A program made the translations under genes and the position numbers. A stretch of 64,000 nucleotides of DNA from Brevipalpus yothersi (lineage: Eukaryota; Arthropoda; Arachnida; Trombidiformes; Tenuipalpidae), in the NCBI GenBank assembly GCA_003956705.1, contig QZCP01000039.1, forward strand, positions 40,001-104,000, written 5' to 3'. The stretch's first letter is position 1; each line of letters begins with the position of its first letter. The notes under the pieces are model-generated. The model had not been told where the DNA came from. It did not search any database and saw nothing but the letters and a program-made list of their open reading frames with translations. Shown here piece by piece: positions 1 through 13,593 of this stretch.

Positions 1-3000
1 CACTTTTCACATTTGTACAGTGGAAAGCAATCATTTTAGTACCTGTTACACAACTATCCCTGGCTACTAGGGAATTGATGGCAGATTACATGGAAAGATA
101 ATCCATTTGATGCACTTATTTCAATCAAACATCAGAGAATTAATCAACAAAAATTGCCTCTAGATCGTTAAATGGCCATCTTCTCCTTTGAAATGGGTGG
201 GTTTCTATCGATTGTTGGCTGATATAATGAGTGATGGAAAAAAATTTGAAAAATTTCATGACAATTGAAGCAAAGATAAAGTGGATAAGTGAGAGTGGAC
301 TTTTGAATTGGAAAGAATCCAATTTCGATTCACTTACTCATTGAATTCCTGGAACTTGGTCCAGTCAATGATGAAGCTGTTTCCCATGTTTCAAAAATTG
401 TAATCATGTCCTTTTTCACGCTCGAATGAAAAATTTTGACAAAGCTCTGAAAAGAATTCGATGTTTACTCGCTTTTGCTATCAAAATTTCTATAAATTTT
501 CATAAAACAAATACCAAGTTTTATCATTGGATGTAGAGGTTTTCCAAAAAATAGTGATATAAAAACGATTAATACTTTCATTTTAGTACTTCTTCACCAT
601 TGAAATTGAATCAAAACATGCTATTGAATAGAAGGATGATAGAGATACAAGTATATCATTCTAGCTTATGTATCTCTTTCATTCATGTTCTTTGAACTGT
701 GTCTCTTTTGATAGAATCGATTCATACTTGAACAAGAGGGAATCCAAGCTCTCTGTTACCACTATTGTTTACACTGACACCTAAGCTTCCAGTTCAGTAC
801 TCATGAACCTTTTTTCGAGTTTTGGAATTTTTCACTTTCAAATTTAATTTCACTGAAATTGTATCCAATGTGAACCTATGAAACTTGTAATCCTCTCAGA
901 CCCCGAAAATTCGGAATATTGTCATATAATTCTGAGATTCCCCATATACATCAACTGATATCCGAACGAGGGCGATCCAAAGAGAGACTTCCTCAAGATC
1001 CAAACCAGGTTTTGATTCTCCAGATTGAAGTGTTTTCATTGAGGAATCACATCATAATCATAAAGCAATAGGAACAACTTGAAGAATAACAAAGTGATAC
1101 TGATATCATCTCCAATATTTCTCCACTTTGTACTAGCATTTCGCAAGTTATGCTCATAAGCTTCACAAAGAAGAGGCACATTCATGAGTGTAGAGGATCA
1201 AAACTATGTCGATAACAGTACGAGAGTATTGAGTTTGATGGAATCTAGTAGGACAGGGATCTATTACACTTGGGAAATAGAATGGAGGCAGCTTCCTACC
1301 CTGAAGCAATATATTTACATCAATATTTTTATGTCATTGACAGCATGATTTTTTTTGTTTGTTTGTTTCGCTGAGCATCTCGAAGATGAATTCTGTGAAG
1401 CTTCGATCATGTCCACCAAGTTTATCCATCAGATCTGTCAATGATCCTGGACAGTGTTATATTCGAATGGACAGATTTCACAAGAGTCAGGATCAAAAAC
1501 CAAATTTAAAGGTAGAAAAAAGCTGGATAAATTCAGTCAAGCTCTAGATGAGAATATCAGGAGGAAAAAATATGAACTAATCATCCAAAGGAACACAGAA
1601 TTAAGTTATCTATGCTTCATGATATATACATCAAATAGATCCAGGTGAGGATCGACATGACTCACAGGATTCACATTGAATCCATATTCTTAGATTTTTT
1701 GGTTGTTAAAAAATATAGATATGATGAAAATGGAGAGGAATGTAGAAAAATTTGACATTCTACTCCAATACCGACAATCATTTCAAATTCTGTGAGTTCT
1801 CGAAGCCCAACCAGTGAACATACAGTGTATATACGTGACTAGATTCATAACCATCCAAGAATCAAATATGAGCTCTCTCTCTTTCATATGCTTTTTCATT
1901 TCACATCTTCTACTGATATCTTATAATATGGCATACACACACATATATCATACAAGTGGTTGAAGTTTTCTTTAGTTTACTTTCACCAGTCACATCTTCA
2001 TTTTCTAGATATTTTCTTGCTCTCCTTATATCTTCATCTTCTCCTCCTCTTGCCCAAGTTTTCCTTTCAACCTCATATTCCCATTTTTAGCCATGATTTT
2101 TAAGATAGAGAGAAACCTTTTCTCGAAGTCATTTTGATTCCCTGATGGCTCCACTTTTCCTTCCCGGAAACTCAGATTCCTTAAATCCATGATGTTTGAC
2201 AGAAAGTGAGAGTGGTAGAAGCTCAGAACGAAATTCTTCTAAAGAAAGATAGAACAAATGCTCTCCTCTCTCACTCTCTTTCAATACAGCCAGAAAGGGA
2301 ATGGAGGGTAAGCATATATGCATATCTGGAAACTTTCCAAAGAAGTATTCTAATTTCAGAGGGATTCAAATCTTTTTCTGTAGCTGCCTTACAATTTCAA
2401 TTCCCAAAGCTTTACTCTTATCAATCTTGAAATTTTACGTAATCCTGGAGAGTACCTCTTTCAAAAGAGAAGACGGGAATCATGTCCTCATGATGAAACA
2501 GTCAGTCAAATTGGAATTTTGATAGAGAATTCAGCAAAGATACCAAAATCATTGGTTGAGCTTCTATATAAGAGAAATGTTCTTAAAGAAACACTCCAAA
2601 ATTTTCACTCTAGACATGACCAAAGTCCAGATTATGGTGAATTCTGATAGAAGATATTCGTTTTGTGTTGAGAGTCTTATTTTTCTAGAAGAAAATATGC
2701 ATTTACCTACAACAGTACTTGCATCTGAGATATTTCCACGTTCAATTTACCTGTTAAGGAAAGAAATATTGGCCAACAAAGCTATTCATTATGATGCTAG
2801 ATTGATGCCTTTTCAAAATGCATTTTGAGCATCATAATTTTGCATCATTTTCTCTCTTTCTCTCCTACTTTGGCTGAGAAAAATGAATCAAGTTGGCCCA
2901 ACAATTGGTGTAATAAGATGCCTCTAAAAATATTATGCAGATGTGTGTGATATATTGGTGGAGAGAGAAACAAGAGCTGATAGAGTGTGGCAAGAAAATT

Positions 3001-3341
3001 TGATGCAAATGAAGAATAGTGGAAGCACAAATGAGAAGCGAAAAATAAAAGTGAACAAAACTTCATCTTCACATATACACACATGTACATGTGTGCATCC
3101 ACCAGAAATCAATTCCTGTTGAGGCTTGATGATAAAGATAATTGCAATCAAAACCAGCGAATTAGATATACTTTGGCTAATTTTTGACTCACACAAGTCA
3201 AATTTGGTTGATTAAACAAACCTCAAGCCATTGGATTTTTGTGTGAAGCTCTTTTCTCTCTGTAACTAGTCAATACTAATCAAATAATTTATTCTACCAG
3301 GCAGTGATTGCTAGGATCCAAGATGCAGATGAGAAAATGCA

Positions 3342-3383
<42 letters not shown>

Positions 3384-4352
3384 CTCTTTCCTCCAGGCAT
3401 TCCAGACTTCGATAATGCTACACTAATTTCACCACTAAAACACAGGCCATAATAATATCAGCCTAAAGTAAGTATGCAGATCAAATCTCAAGCCACAATT
3501 GAGACGAGTGAATCATTTCTTCACACATACACATTCGAATAGCTTGATCAACAGTCATACGCCTTGAAGGAACAGAGAATGAAATTTGATTTTGACTCAA
3601 TGGAAAGAGCTTCAAGCAAACCTTGTAGATAGAGAGAGAATTTCATGATAAAATTTCATCTTCCACGTGTCTGTGAAAACAGTAATGTGCTACAAAGGGC
3701 ATCAGTCCATATTTCTTAACCCCTCACGTAGCTATTTTCATGTGGCATCGATGTGAACAGCATCCTTTATCCTGACCCTGTTGCAAGCTTGTCAAAGTAA
3801 ACCTCTTATTTTGAAGGATCATCTCTCGAAGGACCTCTTTCTCTTCTCCATCCACCATGAAGTCTTTTTTATCTGCTCTGTTTCGTGATCATCACTTTCA
3901 TCCCATCCTAATCACTTGACTACTTCCTCTTGTTCTCTTTGCCTTCAAATATAACAGCTCAGAGACACAAAAGCATGTCTAGTCTTTCCATCTTTCAGTT
4001 GTTAGTGAAAGAAATTCCAAAGAGAAACGTTTTTTTTCGTTTGCTCAATAATCTCCTGAATCAGGAATCTGTTTTTATTCAACCCTTTCGGAAACATCGT
4101 ATTGAGGGTTCAGTATCTCATGAAGTGGAAAAAGCCCAAGAAACTTTATGTTTCACCACTTTTTCTTCCACTCAATTGTTCATCAAATTGATTCCAAATT
4201 TTCTGTACTCAAATTTTTTTCTCTTCCTCTTCTTTTGCCAGTTTTTCAGCTGAGAGAAAGAATCATCATCTTATCAGAAATAATTCAGTGACCATGTGAA
4301 GTAGCAGTTTATGAGCCTCTGCAACAAAAGCAATGGTGCAGATGAAGGAGAG

Positions 4353-4419
<67 letters not shown>

Positions 4420-4621
4420 AAAGAAGAGAATGGAAAGTATTTCACTCTTGAAATATTCCATCCAAGCGGATCAGATGAAAAACACCCATGAGAGCTGGAA
4501 GTAATTTCGAGGATCATTCGATAGTAGCATGAAAGTTACGGAAAATGACCACCTATTGAAATCATTTGGAAAACCCTTTCGTTCGCTGAACTATGCACCT
4601 TTTATACCATCAAGCTGAATG

Positions 4622-4678
<57 letters not shown>

Positions 4679-5428
4679 ATTGTAAGGCTATCCATAAAAT
4701 TAACAACCAAAGCATAGGAATTTGCATCCCAAACGGTAGTTGATTACAGGCATACACATACATATACACACACAAGTCTAATCACTAACAAGAGGAAATA
4801 CTTGATAGAGAGCAAATTCGATTCACTTGGATGAATTGCATTCATTTGCTCCCTTTTCCTTTGCAATCCTTTTTAGTTTATTTGACTTTCTGACATCATG
4901 TACAGATTCTCTCTAGTTCATGGGAAAGTTTATCAGTACATGCACCAGAAAGAGATAATCTATTTGGAAGGATAAAAAGTCCACACCATCACATGGATGT
5001 GCGTGAGACAGAGATGCGGGCAGAAAAAGAGGTGTCAAAATGATTGGTCAGTGTCTGGATGGTGATTACGAGACTTCTGGACAAGAAGTGTATTTTTAGC
5101 TTTGTTTCTACTGTTCATTTCTTGATTGCAATTTCATGAGATGAAGAGATCAATTCGCTGGTTGAACATCTCAAGTAACGTCACACACACACACATACAG
5201 TCGCTTTGATTTCCTCTTCCCTGATTAGCTCCATCAAGGGTAAGAACACTTTTTCAGTGCCACTAGAATGCTATGCTATTTCGACAATAGGCTAGGTAGA
5301 GAGTATCCACTCACAAGAGTTCGCTTTGTTACTCTTTCTCTCTCTTCCAGTATGTCTATGGTCAAATTTTATATACCTTCTCTAGTCACCCTTCCTGTGA
5401 GTGTTCGCACAAGAGAATACAAGGAGAA

Positions 5429-5467
<39 letters not shown>

Positions 5468-6137
5468 ATAGAACGGAACAGAATCACTTCCACTCATTTG
5501 CTTGCTGAGAGCATTCACTCGGTGATGAATGTCATGTTTCATGTTCACCCTTCTTGATAGCATTGAGAAAGAGAGTAGTAGTAGTAGTAAAACATATACA
5601 GACTTCATGAGATGGAGCCCCTATTAATTGAGATGTGGACCATGAGACTTCTCATGTCATGTTTTGTGTCAAGAAGTCTTGTGGACTAATGCCCAAAAAT
5701 CCATTGAAAATAGTGATAGTAGCAATGGGGGGAGAGAGAGAGAGAGAAAGTTTAGCCCATCAGGTATAAATGTATCTGAGATAAAGTCTTCAGTTCCAGT
5801 GGAACCGTTAGTGTATTTTGTGTGTGTATGTGAGTATTGTTGAATGTCAGTTTGGTTGAAATCTTTTGAAAAACTTGTCACAATCATTGTGCATATGAAT
5901 GGACAGAAAGAAAGAAAGAAACAGAGAGAGAAAGTAGATGTGTCTGATGTAGGAATTTTCAATTTGAGTCCCCAAAACAATGGAAAATGGAATGAGAATG
6001 CACTTTGTAGTCAAAAATACAAAAGAAAGACGGAAAAGAAGTGATAAAAATAGAAGAGAGAAGGAACAGAGAAGAAGATGGAGAATGAAAGAGAGAGAGA
6101 GAGTGCAATAATAAAGATGAAAGTTTGGTCAACTTAC
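1..6137. other. Non-coding stretch, probably intron of the CUB gene
   Basis: The minus-strand CUB gene runs into this stretch through a good donor (GTAAG at 6137-6133) but no exon with the required phase and CUB-like content was recognised here. It contains several AG/CT tracts (about 3344-3382, 4352-4417, 4624-4671, 5428-5463) and no convincing coding sequence on either strand. Short open frames here are mostly Ser-Leu or Arg-Glu repeats read from those tracts. A small exon could have been missed. Confidence 0.5.
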
Positions 6138-8098
6138 CTGTCAGGCTTATATCCATTGAATTTGATGGACAAATATTTGCTCGGATACCATACAAACATC
6201 CAGCGGCATTTGAATTCATTTGAAGAAGATAAATGATTGCCAGTATTATCACGCTCACCGGTACCTCCATATTGGCTGTTAGCGTAACCTCGAGGCTCAT
6301 GATTCATATTGGAAGGCACAGTGTACATAATTTCACCTTGGTTATCGGATTTAGTTTCAATTCTATTGGATGAACACTGATTGTCATCGATAAATTTGAA
6401 TATACCTTCAAATTCGAAATCATCAAAATCGTGGAATGGACTCATACCGGTAACCGTAAAATTGAGCACCGAATCGGTTCCAATAAGATTCAATACGATT
6501 GGTTTACGCTTAAAATCAAGTGATTGTGAATCACAAAAGCAAGCCACATTGAAAAGCTCATTGGACACACTGTCAAACACAAGTAAAGTGGACAGAATGG
6601 AAGAGGAGGATGTGGATGGTGATGATTGTGGAGATGAAGATGAGGATGCTGCGGTGGAAGATGAAAATTGTGGAGATGATAGATGAGAATGATGTGAACT
6701 TGATGGTGATATTCTTCCTTGACTTGTTCGACGACGAAAATTACCATCCTCAGTATTACTATTATTATTATCATAATTATCTGTACTATTATCAAATTTT
6801 GTGGACATTGTTGGTGTTGTGATCGATTGTGATCGACATCGATAGGTGTTCTGTAATCGACTAAAGTGTTGTGTACATCGATGTGATTTAAGTTTTAGTG
6901 AATGAAGGGTTATCTGTAGCCGTTCACCGTGTTTTGCATGAAAATAGTAGCTACACGATACATTTTGATTACCTCCACGTCCATAATAGAATACATTTCT
7001 ACTTGATCGTACCATTCCTATCGGATATTTACTGCTCACAAAGCGTCTATCACACAGTGTACCAATGATTGGATCACCAGTTTCCAATGTTTCCACAAAC
7101 TCATATATTGCCGAAAAGTGTGCCGGCATCGAGTATAAGCCAGACATTTGGTGATGATTATGGGCAATCAGTAAGGATGAACTTTTAGATAGATACGATT
7201 CTTTTGGATATGAGCATGGTATGGTTGGCATACTGGTAGCATTATGTATTCGGCCACAAATTTTGGGTGAACTTTTCTCACAGAATCGTTCACTGAGCAC
7301 ATACTGTGAATTGACGATAGAAATACGTGAGATATTGTTATTGTTATTATTATCAGAGCTCACATGGGATGAAGGGAATGTGGAATCGGTAGATGAAGAG
7401 GAGGAGGAGGAGGAAGAAGAAGAAGATGAGGATGAAGACGACGATGAAGATGAAGATGAAGATGAAGATGAAGATGAAGATGAAGATGAAGATGAAGATG
7501 AAGATGAAGATGAAGTTGACAAAGATGGTGGCTCATAAATTTCCAGTTTACTTGAATCACATTTCTCTTCATTAGACCATGGATTCAGATCTTCTACAAA
7601 GTAAGATATAAATTGAATCCATACTTTATCATGACGATTATCGGATACAAATCTATAGTTACAAGTGATATCACTATTGGTCGATATTGTCTGCCGACTG
7701 CTGATGATTAAGCCTCGACGTGCTTGCTGACTAGTGTACAAAAAATCACATAAACTTTTGGATGATGACGATTGAATGGCATTCTTAACGGTACTACTAC
7801 TCCTACTACTTCCACTATCATTGACCAACTCTATTTTGATATCAAATTCAAAACGTGAATCTGATAGAACATTGTTGACACTACTATGGAGTACCACAAG
7901 CATTTGTTCACTGGTGGATGTTAGTGTAGGCAAGTGGCCTGAGCCACAGAATTGTATGAGTCTATTAGATTCGGTGGTTGGTCCATCAAAAATGCTTATA
8001 TAGTCTAAATTACAATCGAAAGATAGTCCTTTTTTGACTTGTTTCCCATTGGAAGCGGCAGATGAGCCCGAAAAGATGGATATTTTGTATTCATTTGT
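6138..8098 (-). CDS. CUB gene exon 5: rest of CUB2 and further CUB-like modules
   Basis: A large exon of 1961 nt (residues 298-950). It starts after the acceptor CAG-like TTTAG at 8100-8099 with TNEYKISIFSG. It finishes CUB2 with Cys326, DYISIFDG (329-336) and FCG (347-349), which places it in the calcium-binding-type CUB pattern. Further cysteine-bearing modules follow. One begins CDFLYTSQQARRG and has CNYRFVSD; one has CDRRF and NVSCSYYFHAKHGERLQI; one contains FNVACFCDSQ; the last begins CRWMFVWYP. These are more divergent and are broken by Ser and Asn runs, including 41 consecutive Ser codons at 7391-7513. The exon ends at GACAG|GTAAG, phase 2, in the middle of a CUB strand, so more exons must follow beyond position 1. 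Confidence 0.88.
7391..7513 (-). repeat. Coding microsatellite: 41 Ser codons
   Basis: On the minus strand this is a run of TCA/TCT/TCC codons, largely a (TCATCT) hexamer, encoding 41 serines in frame inside CUB exon 5. On the plus strand it reads (GATGAA)n, giving a false Asp/Glu-rich open frame. Runs of this type change length easily by slippage in units of 3 or 6. Confidence 0.95.
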
Positions 8099-8799
8099 CT
8101 AAAGTGAAATAATGATAGAGGAAAAGAGAGATAAGATTGAGAAGAATTTAGAAAGACCAACAAGAATTGTCCAGTCAATTATATATAGTTAGATGAGTTT
8201 CAGAGATGAGAATTTCTGTGTATCAAAGCAGCACAAGTATTGGGAAGTGAAATAAATGGATTGATGGGAAGGCAAAAGAACGGAGATGCAAGATCAGTCA
8301 TGGGAGGAGGAGGAGAAGAAGGTGGACATAAGGGATATGTAAAAAGATGGAGAGAGAGAGAAGAAAGAGATTGAAGTGGAAGAATGAGATTGAAAAAAGA
8401 TTGATGCAGCACGCAAAAGAGCAATGTAATAGTAGTACTAGTAGTAGTAGCTCAAGAAAATATACACACTTATACACACAAGAATAAGCAGCACATTGTG
8501 ATTCCATCTATCACTCAGATTGAAACGAAAAATGCTCATATTATCCATAATATTGAAAGATGGAAAGAGAGAGACAAAAATCTGGGAAAAATTTGCTGTG
8601 TATTGGGAAGATGGAAAGGAAGAAAAATAACAACAGTTCAATAGAATCTAGATCAAATAGACGCGGGAAATGCTCTCTCATCAAAATCATTTGACTATTG
8701 ATCAAATGAAAACACAATATTTTCCTGTTCCTCTTGCATGCTCCATAAACACTGATACATCTTCTCCTTTGAACTCATTTTCTTTCCTACTATATGCTC

Positions 8800-8845
<46 letters not shown>

Positions 8846-9370
8846 GACAGTTAAGCTTTATCTTTTTCCATCATTCTCTTTTCGCATCATTCACAACACC
8901 CAAGGTATTCCATCGACACATCACATTTTTCTCCCACAGCATCCCTATTAGTCAACTGGTTGGCACTCTTTGGAAGTAAATTCTCTGGCGGCGACATTCG
9001 ATGAACCATTCATCTTCACAATGTTTATTGCACAAGGGATGAGCCGATTCTCTCATCTTTCTCTCTCTCTCCATCTCTTCAGTTGCTCAGTCAATGAATT
9101 GTTTCACTTTGCCATCCTCAAGGTTCTTTGTCTCATACTCTTCTTTTTTTCTTCACAACCACATGGATGAAGCATTTCATCTCATTCCTTTGGCATCCAT
9201 ACTTTGGCTCGAAAAGTTTTTCATCTCGTTTCGATTCATTCATCACTCTTCTTGATGAAATATATATATGTATACACTCGATTCTCTTATTTTTTCTCGT
9301 TTCTTTCCAGTGTTACAGAAGCGAGAAGAAATAGAAGAGAAAAAAAATCTAATATCACATACTCTTCACT

Positions 9371-9421
<51 letters not shown>

Positions 9422-11271
9422 GCATGAGCTTCATTCTCTTTTCACTCTCATTGTATTACGATTGAAAAAACAATGGAATCACCCATAAATTTCATTACAT
9501 TCGCCTGTCTAGTTGATTTGGGATCCATTTTTTGAGAAACCCAAGATAGATATCCATTGAAATTTATTTTCATTCCCTTACCATGAGATATCCTTCAATT
9601 TATCTGTGTGGAGTACACATATACACCAAAGTAAGACAAGTAGACAGAAAGAGACAGATTTTGGTAACCGAAAAATATTTTCTGTGACTACCGTTTGCAT
9701 TGACAACGATTGAGCATGTTAATCATCAAAAGTGAGTGAAAATCTGGATTCTTGAAGGAAATGAAAATTGAAATCTATGATAGATAATAATTAATCACTC
9801 ACAGTAATGGATTCATGCTGCTATATCAGATCACATGTTATAGACTGGAAACTTTTATCAAGTCTACTCCCCCTTAAGTGAATCATTTATCTGTCTTCCG
9901 TGACATCTTCAAGTAACCAGTGTCTACTATCATGGTGATATTCATTGAACACTATTCATCGAATATCTGAGAGAATTTCATGGACTTCAGTTTGCTTAGA
10001 GCATTTCATGAATCGATACCGTTACTTATACCGTTATGTACATGAATACTGTGTGTGGACATCAGAGCATGAGAGAGAAAGAGAGAGGAAAACAGCTCAC
10101 AATTCAAGACCACATCAATACAGAATCAATCAGCATATAATTTATTATACATGAATGAGAAATAAGATGCACCCAACATTCTTCGCATATGTATAGCTAT
10201 TTTAAAGATGCAGGTACAATTGAAAAGAATGAATAGAAAATCAGATAGCTGTGAGAATATATGTACATCTTCGGAGGCAAGTCCTTTGAGAGATTTTTTT
10301 ATCCTCCAAAAGAAGATGATGGAAATGAATTTGAGCTCAAGAAAATGTTGTTTATTTTTGTTGAATCTGAAATCTGGAATTTAGAGGGAAGAGAGAGAAG
10401 GAAGCCCTGCAATTTTATTCACTATTACTAGAACTTCATCTTTTTTATTTAGGCTAGTAAGCTTTTATACCACTTTTCCAAACGCCTCCAATCACAGTAC
10501 CCAACTGAATCATGGGGCATATATTTTGATGTGGAAATTTCATGATGCATCCAAGATTATAATCATTTCAGTACTTGGAGGAGAAAAAGTATTTCCACAG
10601 ATGATAGATTTGTTTCGTTTAAAGAGACTGGATTCAATTTAGACTGAAGCTTTGGAATAGTTCATACAATCTGATCAAGGTTTGAAATATCGATATATTG
10701 TCTTCAAGAAACAAACAGATTCAAGGGTAATATCAAAAAAACTTAACCAATTGAGTTGAAAAGGGTTCTCTTTCAATCGGGAAAATCAGACAGGAAGCAA
10801 AAAATTCTACAAAAAAAACCCATGAAAGAGTAGACATGATAAATCAACGCTAACTGAGAACAGAGACTTTTGCCGATTGCTCAACCGATTAAATCAGGAA
10901 AAGATTTAATGTTTAATACTCCATGGTTTGATTTCAGAGTGTATTTTTCTCCAAAATCAGAATAAATTTAATGAGGTAGTTTGGGAATCTGAAAGAAATT
11001 CAACTATGCTCATGAATAGCAATTGAAAATGCGCACAATTTTAAACACCTAAGAGCTGTTAAGGGATACACGATATGAGCTCAAATGAAAATCAGAGCTC
11101 CAAAGAGAAAAGAATATGAAATAAGTTTCACATAAGTCTGGGCATATATTCTGATATTCTACCTCTCAAAATTTGATCAACATAATTGCAAAAAACAGAG
11201 CAATTCCCAAGCAGCTAGATGACAAGTAATCCAAGCGTATTTGAAAGGAATGAATGAAGAGAGAGAAAGAC

Positions 11272-11309
<38 letters not shown>

Positions 11310-13513
11310 TATCATTGCTCAACAGTTGAATCAGCCAAATGAGTTATAATAACTCATAGGGCTCATGGATCTTTGGAAAATATTAATATGCCTTGCAGTG
11401 TTCATTTTTGCCGCTCATTTTCGTTCACCAGGAAGAAAAAATAGCATAGTAAGCTAAGATAGAACATATTCGAGCAACATTCGGAATGTATGTCATGTTT
11501 TACGGGTGTTGATGATGATTTAGCATGTCTAGACTGTGGATCACTCAATTTTCTTGGACTTAAATTGCATGGGTAATTCATTTCTTAATCCCAAGTCTCT
11601 CTCTCTCTCTTCGGTACAAGATATCATCATGCTTCTGGTCCCGATGTTTTTCCATGATAAATAGGATTCCAGCATCCAATCATACCCATTGCGGATATGA
11701 GATAGCTTGTAAACACATAGATGTATCAGTCTTAATGTCAGGCTTAACAAACAAAATAGGAAATCTGTAGACCAACTTGGGACGTTCACTGGTTGGATAT
11801 CCTCAACCAGAGAAGAGAAAAAACAATTAGATGACTCAATCTTCTTCCGCATAATATTCAGCTGATTCTTCAAAAATTCGATGCAGTAATGAGTCTGCTG
11901 GATTATTTGATACCAATAGATTCCAGTGAATTATTGGTGTCAAGAGTTGGGTGAAAAATACAGCCACTTTTTTTCAATCAAGAGGCGGCCTTTTACCATT
12001 AAAGCATTCTTTTTGCCTCTCACTCTCCAACTTTTTCTGGTTCATTTCATGGGATTTAACTTCTGGAGAGAGAAAAAGTATTTAGCATCTGATAATCATT
12101 GGAAACCGACTGTAAAATTGAATGAATTCAATGAATTGTAGCTGATATTTTTCACACATCACCAACACCACCACCATCATTTAGCTGATTGAATGTTACT
12201 TGTCACTTGGCCTAATGGAATCAAGAGAAAATCTGATTCGCACAAGATTTTTCCAAAGAGCATTGTTACTCTTGATGATTATTCAAGTGAGTAAGAGGAA
12301 TGTGGAGAACTCAAATTCGTTTTGAGAGCAATTCAAGAATGACATGTGAATTCAGAGGGCCTCATTTCGCTTCTGTATGTGGCTTTTATGCTAATTTTTG
12401 ACAGAATATAATCAAGTGAGAAGAAGTATAAGAGAGATAGAAGAAGAAAAAATAAGACTAAACGAGTCTACAAAGTTGGAAGCCAAATAAATTGCCAAAT
12501 TTTACTGGTTCACTCTCTTTCTTCTTCTCTCTTGATCTTTACCAACATCATCTCTTTTTTTCCTCCTCTCAATGGAAGATAAAGTAATTTGCGCATAGAT
12601 AATCATGATGTTTACCTGTGAATTAAGATACTGGCATGGAACATAGGCATCCATTCTTTCTATCAAAGGCTAACATCATGCAGATCAAATTGAATAGTGC
12701 AATGACTTCAATGATGAGGGAGATTCATTTGGGAGAAAAACTCATCAACGCTTTTGTTCATAAATTAAGGGTGAACAGTTTTTTATCAGAATATTCACCA
12801 TTCGAGAACAGGCACATGATTATGGAGAATGGCATAATGTATGTTCACTCCGATAGAGTCAATTCTTTATCGGAAGTCAGAATTTATTTCTCAGATGGTG
12901 TCCATTAAAATACCATGGTACTGAAAAAATTTCTTGGAAATGCGGATTATATTCTCCAGTTATGTTATATTCCTAACTCTTATTTTGGACAATTGAAGGA
13001 TCATAGGGGAAGAGATCAGAATTTAACTTTTTCAACAAGATACTATGTTTGATGAGTTTTTTCCATCTTGTTTGACATTCTTTCATCCGAAAGAATCAAA
13101 TGGATTCCGTCTGATGGCTATCTGTCAGTCTAGAGAACATTTGAAGATCAAAGTCAAAAAAAGAATCGCAAATTTGAAAGCGAAGGAGACACTCAAAAAA
13201 TATGAGATATACTCTAGAGAAAGAGTAGCAACAATATGATGGATAAAGGCATACAAAATGTGCCACAAGGCATATGGCATAAGACAAAATTTTGTGAATA
13301 CATAAGGTATCACCAGCACTTTAAAGTCTCCAAGGTATCTTGAGTGCTGAGTATGAAACATTATCTTAAATGAGAAGACAAAGCTGAAAAGTGAGATCAA
13401 TCTATTTGAATAATCATATCAAGTAGAAATGATGAAAAAATGCTCACTATTCCATTTTGACTGTGAGACCATGAAAAGATCTTATATTCGATCCATTTCA
13501 CTTGCTGCAATTT

Positions 13514-13514
<1 letters not shown>

Positions 13515-13591
<77 letters not shown>
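13515..13591 (+). repeat. (CT)n tract, about 77 bp
   Basis: Nearly perfect CT dinucleotide run within CUB intron 4. Confidence 0.97.

Positions 13592-13593
<2 letters not shown>

Noticed and set aside
7221..7538. Plus-strand open frame with a long Glu/Asp run
   Set aside because: It is the antisense of the poly-Ser stretch in CUB exon 5, whose frame is supported by CUB motifs and splice phases.
12636..12908. 90-residue plus-strand open frame in CUB intron 4
   Set aside because: No domain, no splice context and no codon pattern to separate it from chance in AT-rich DNA.
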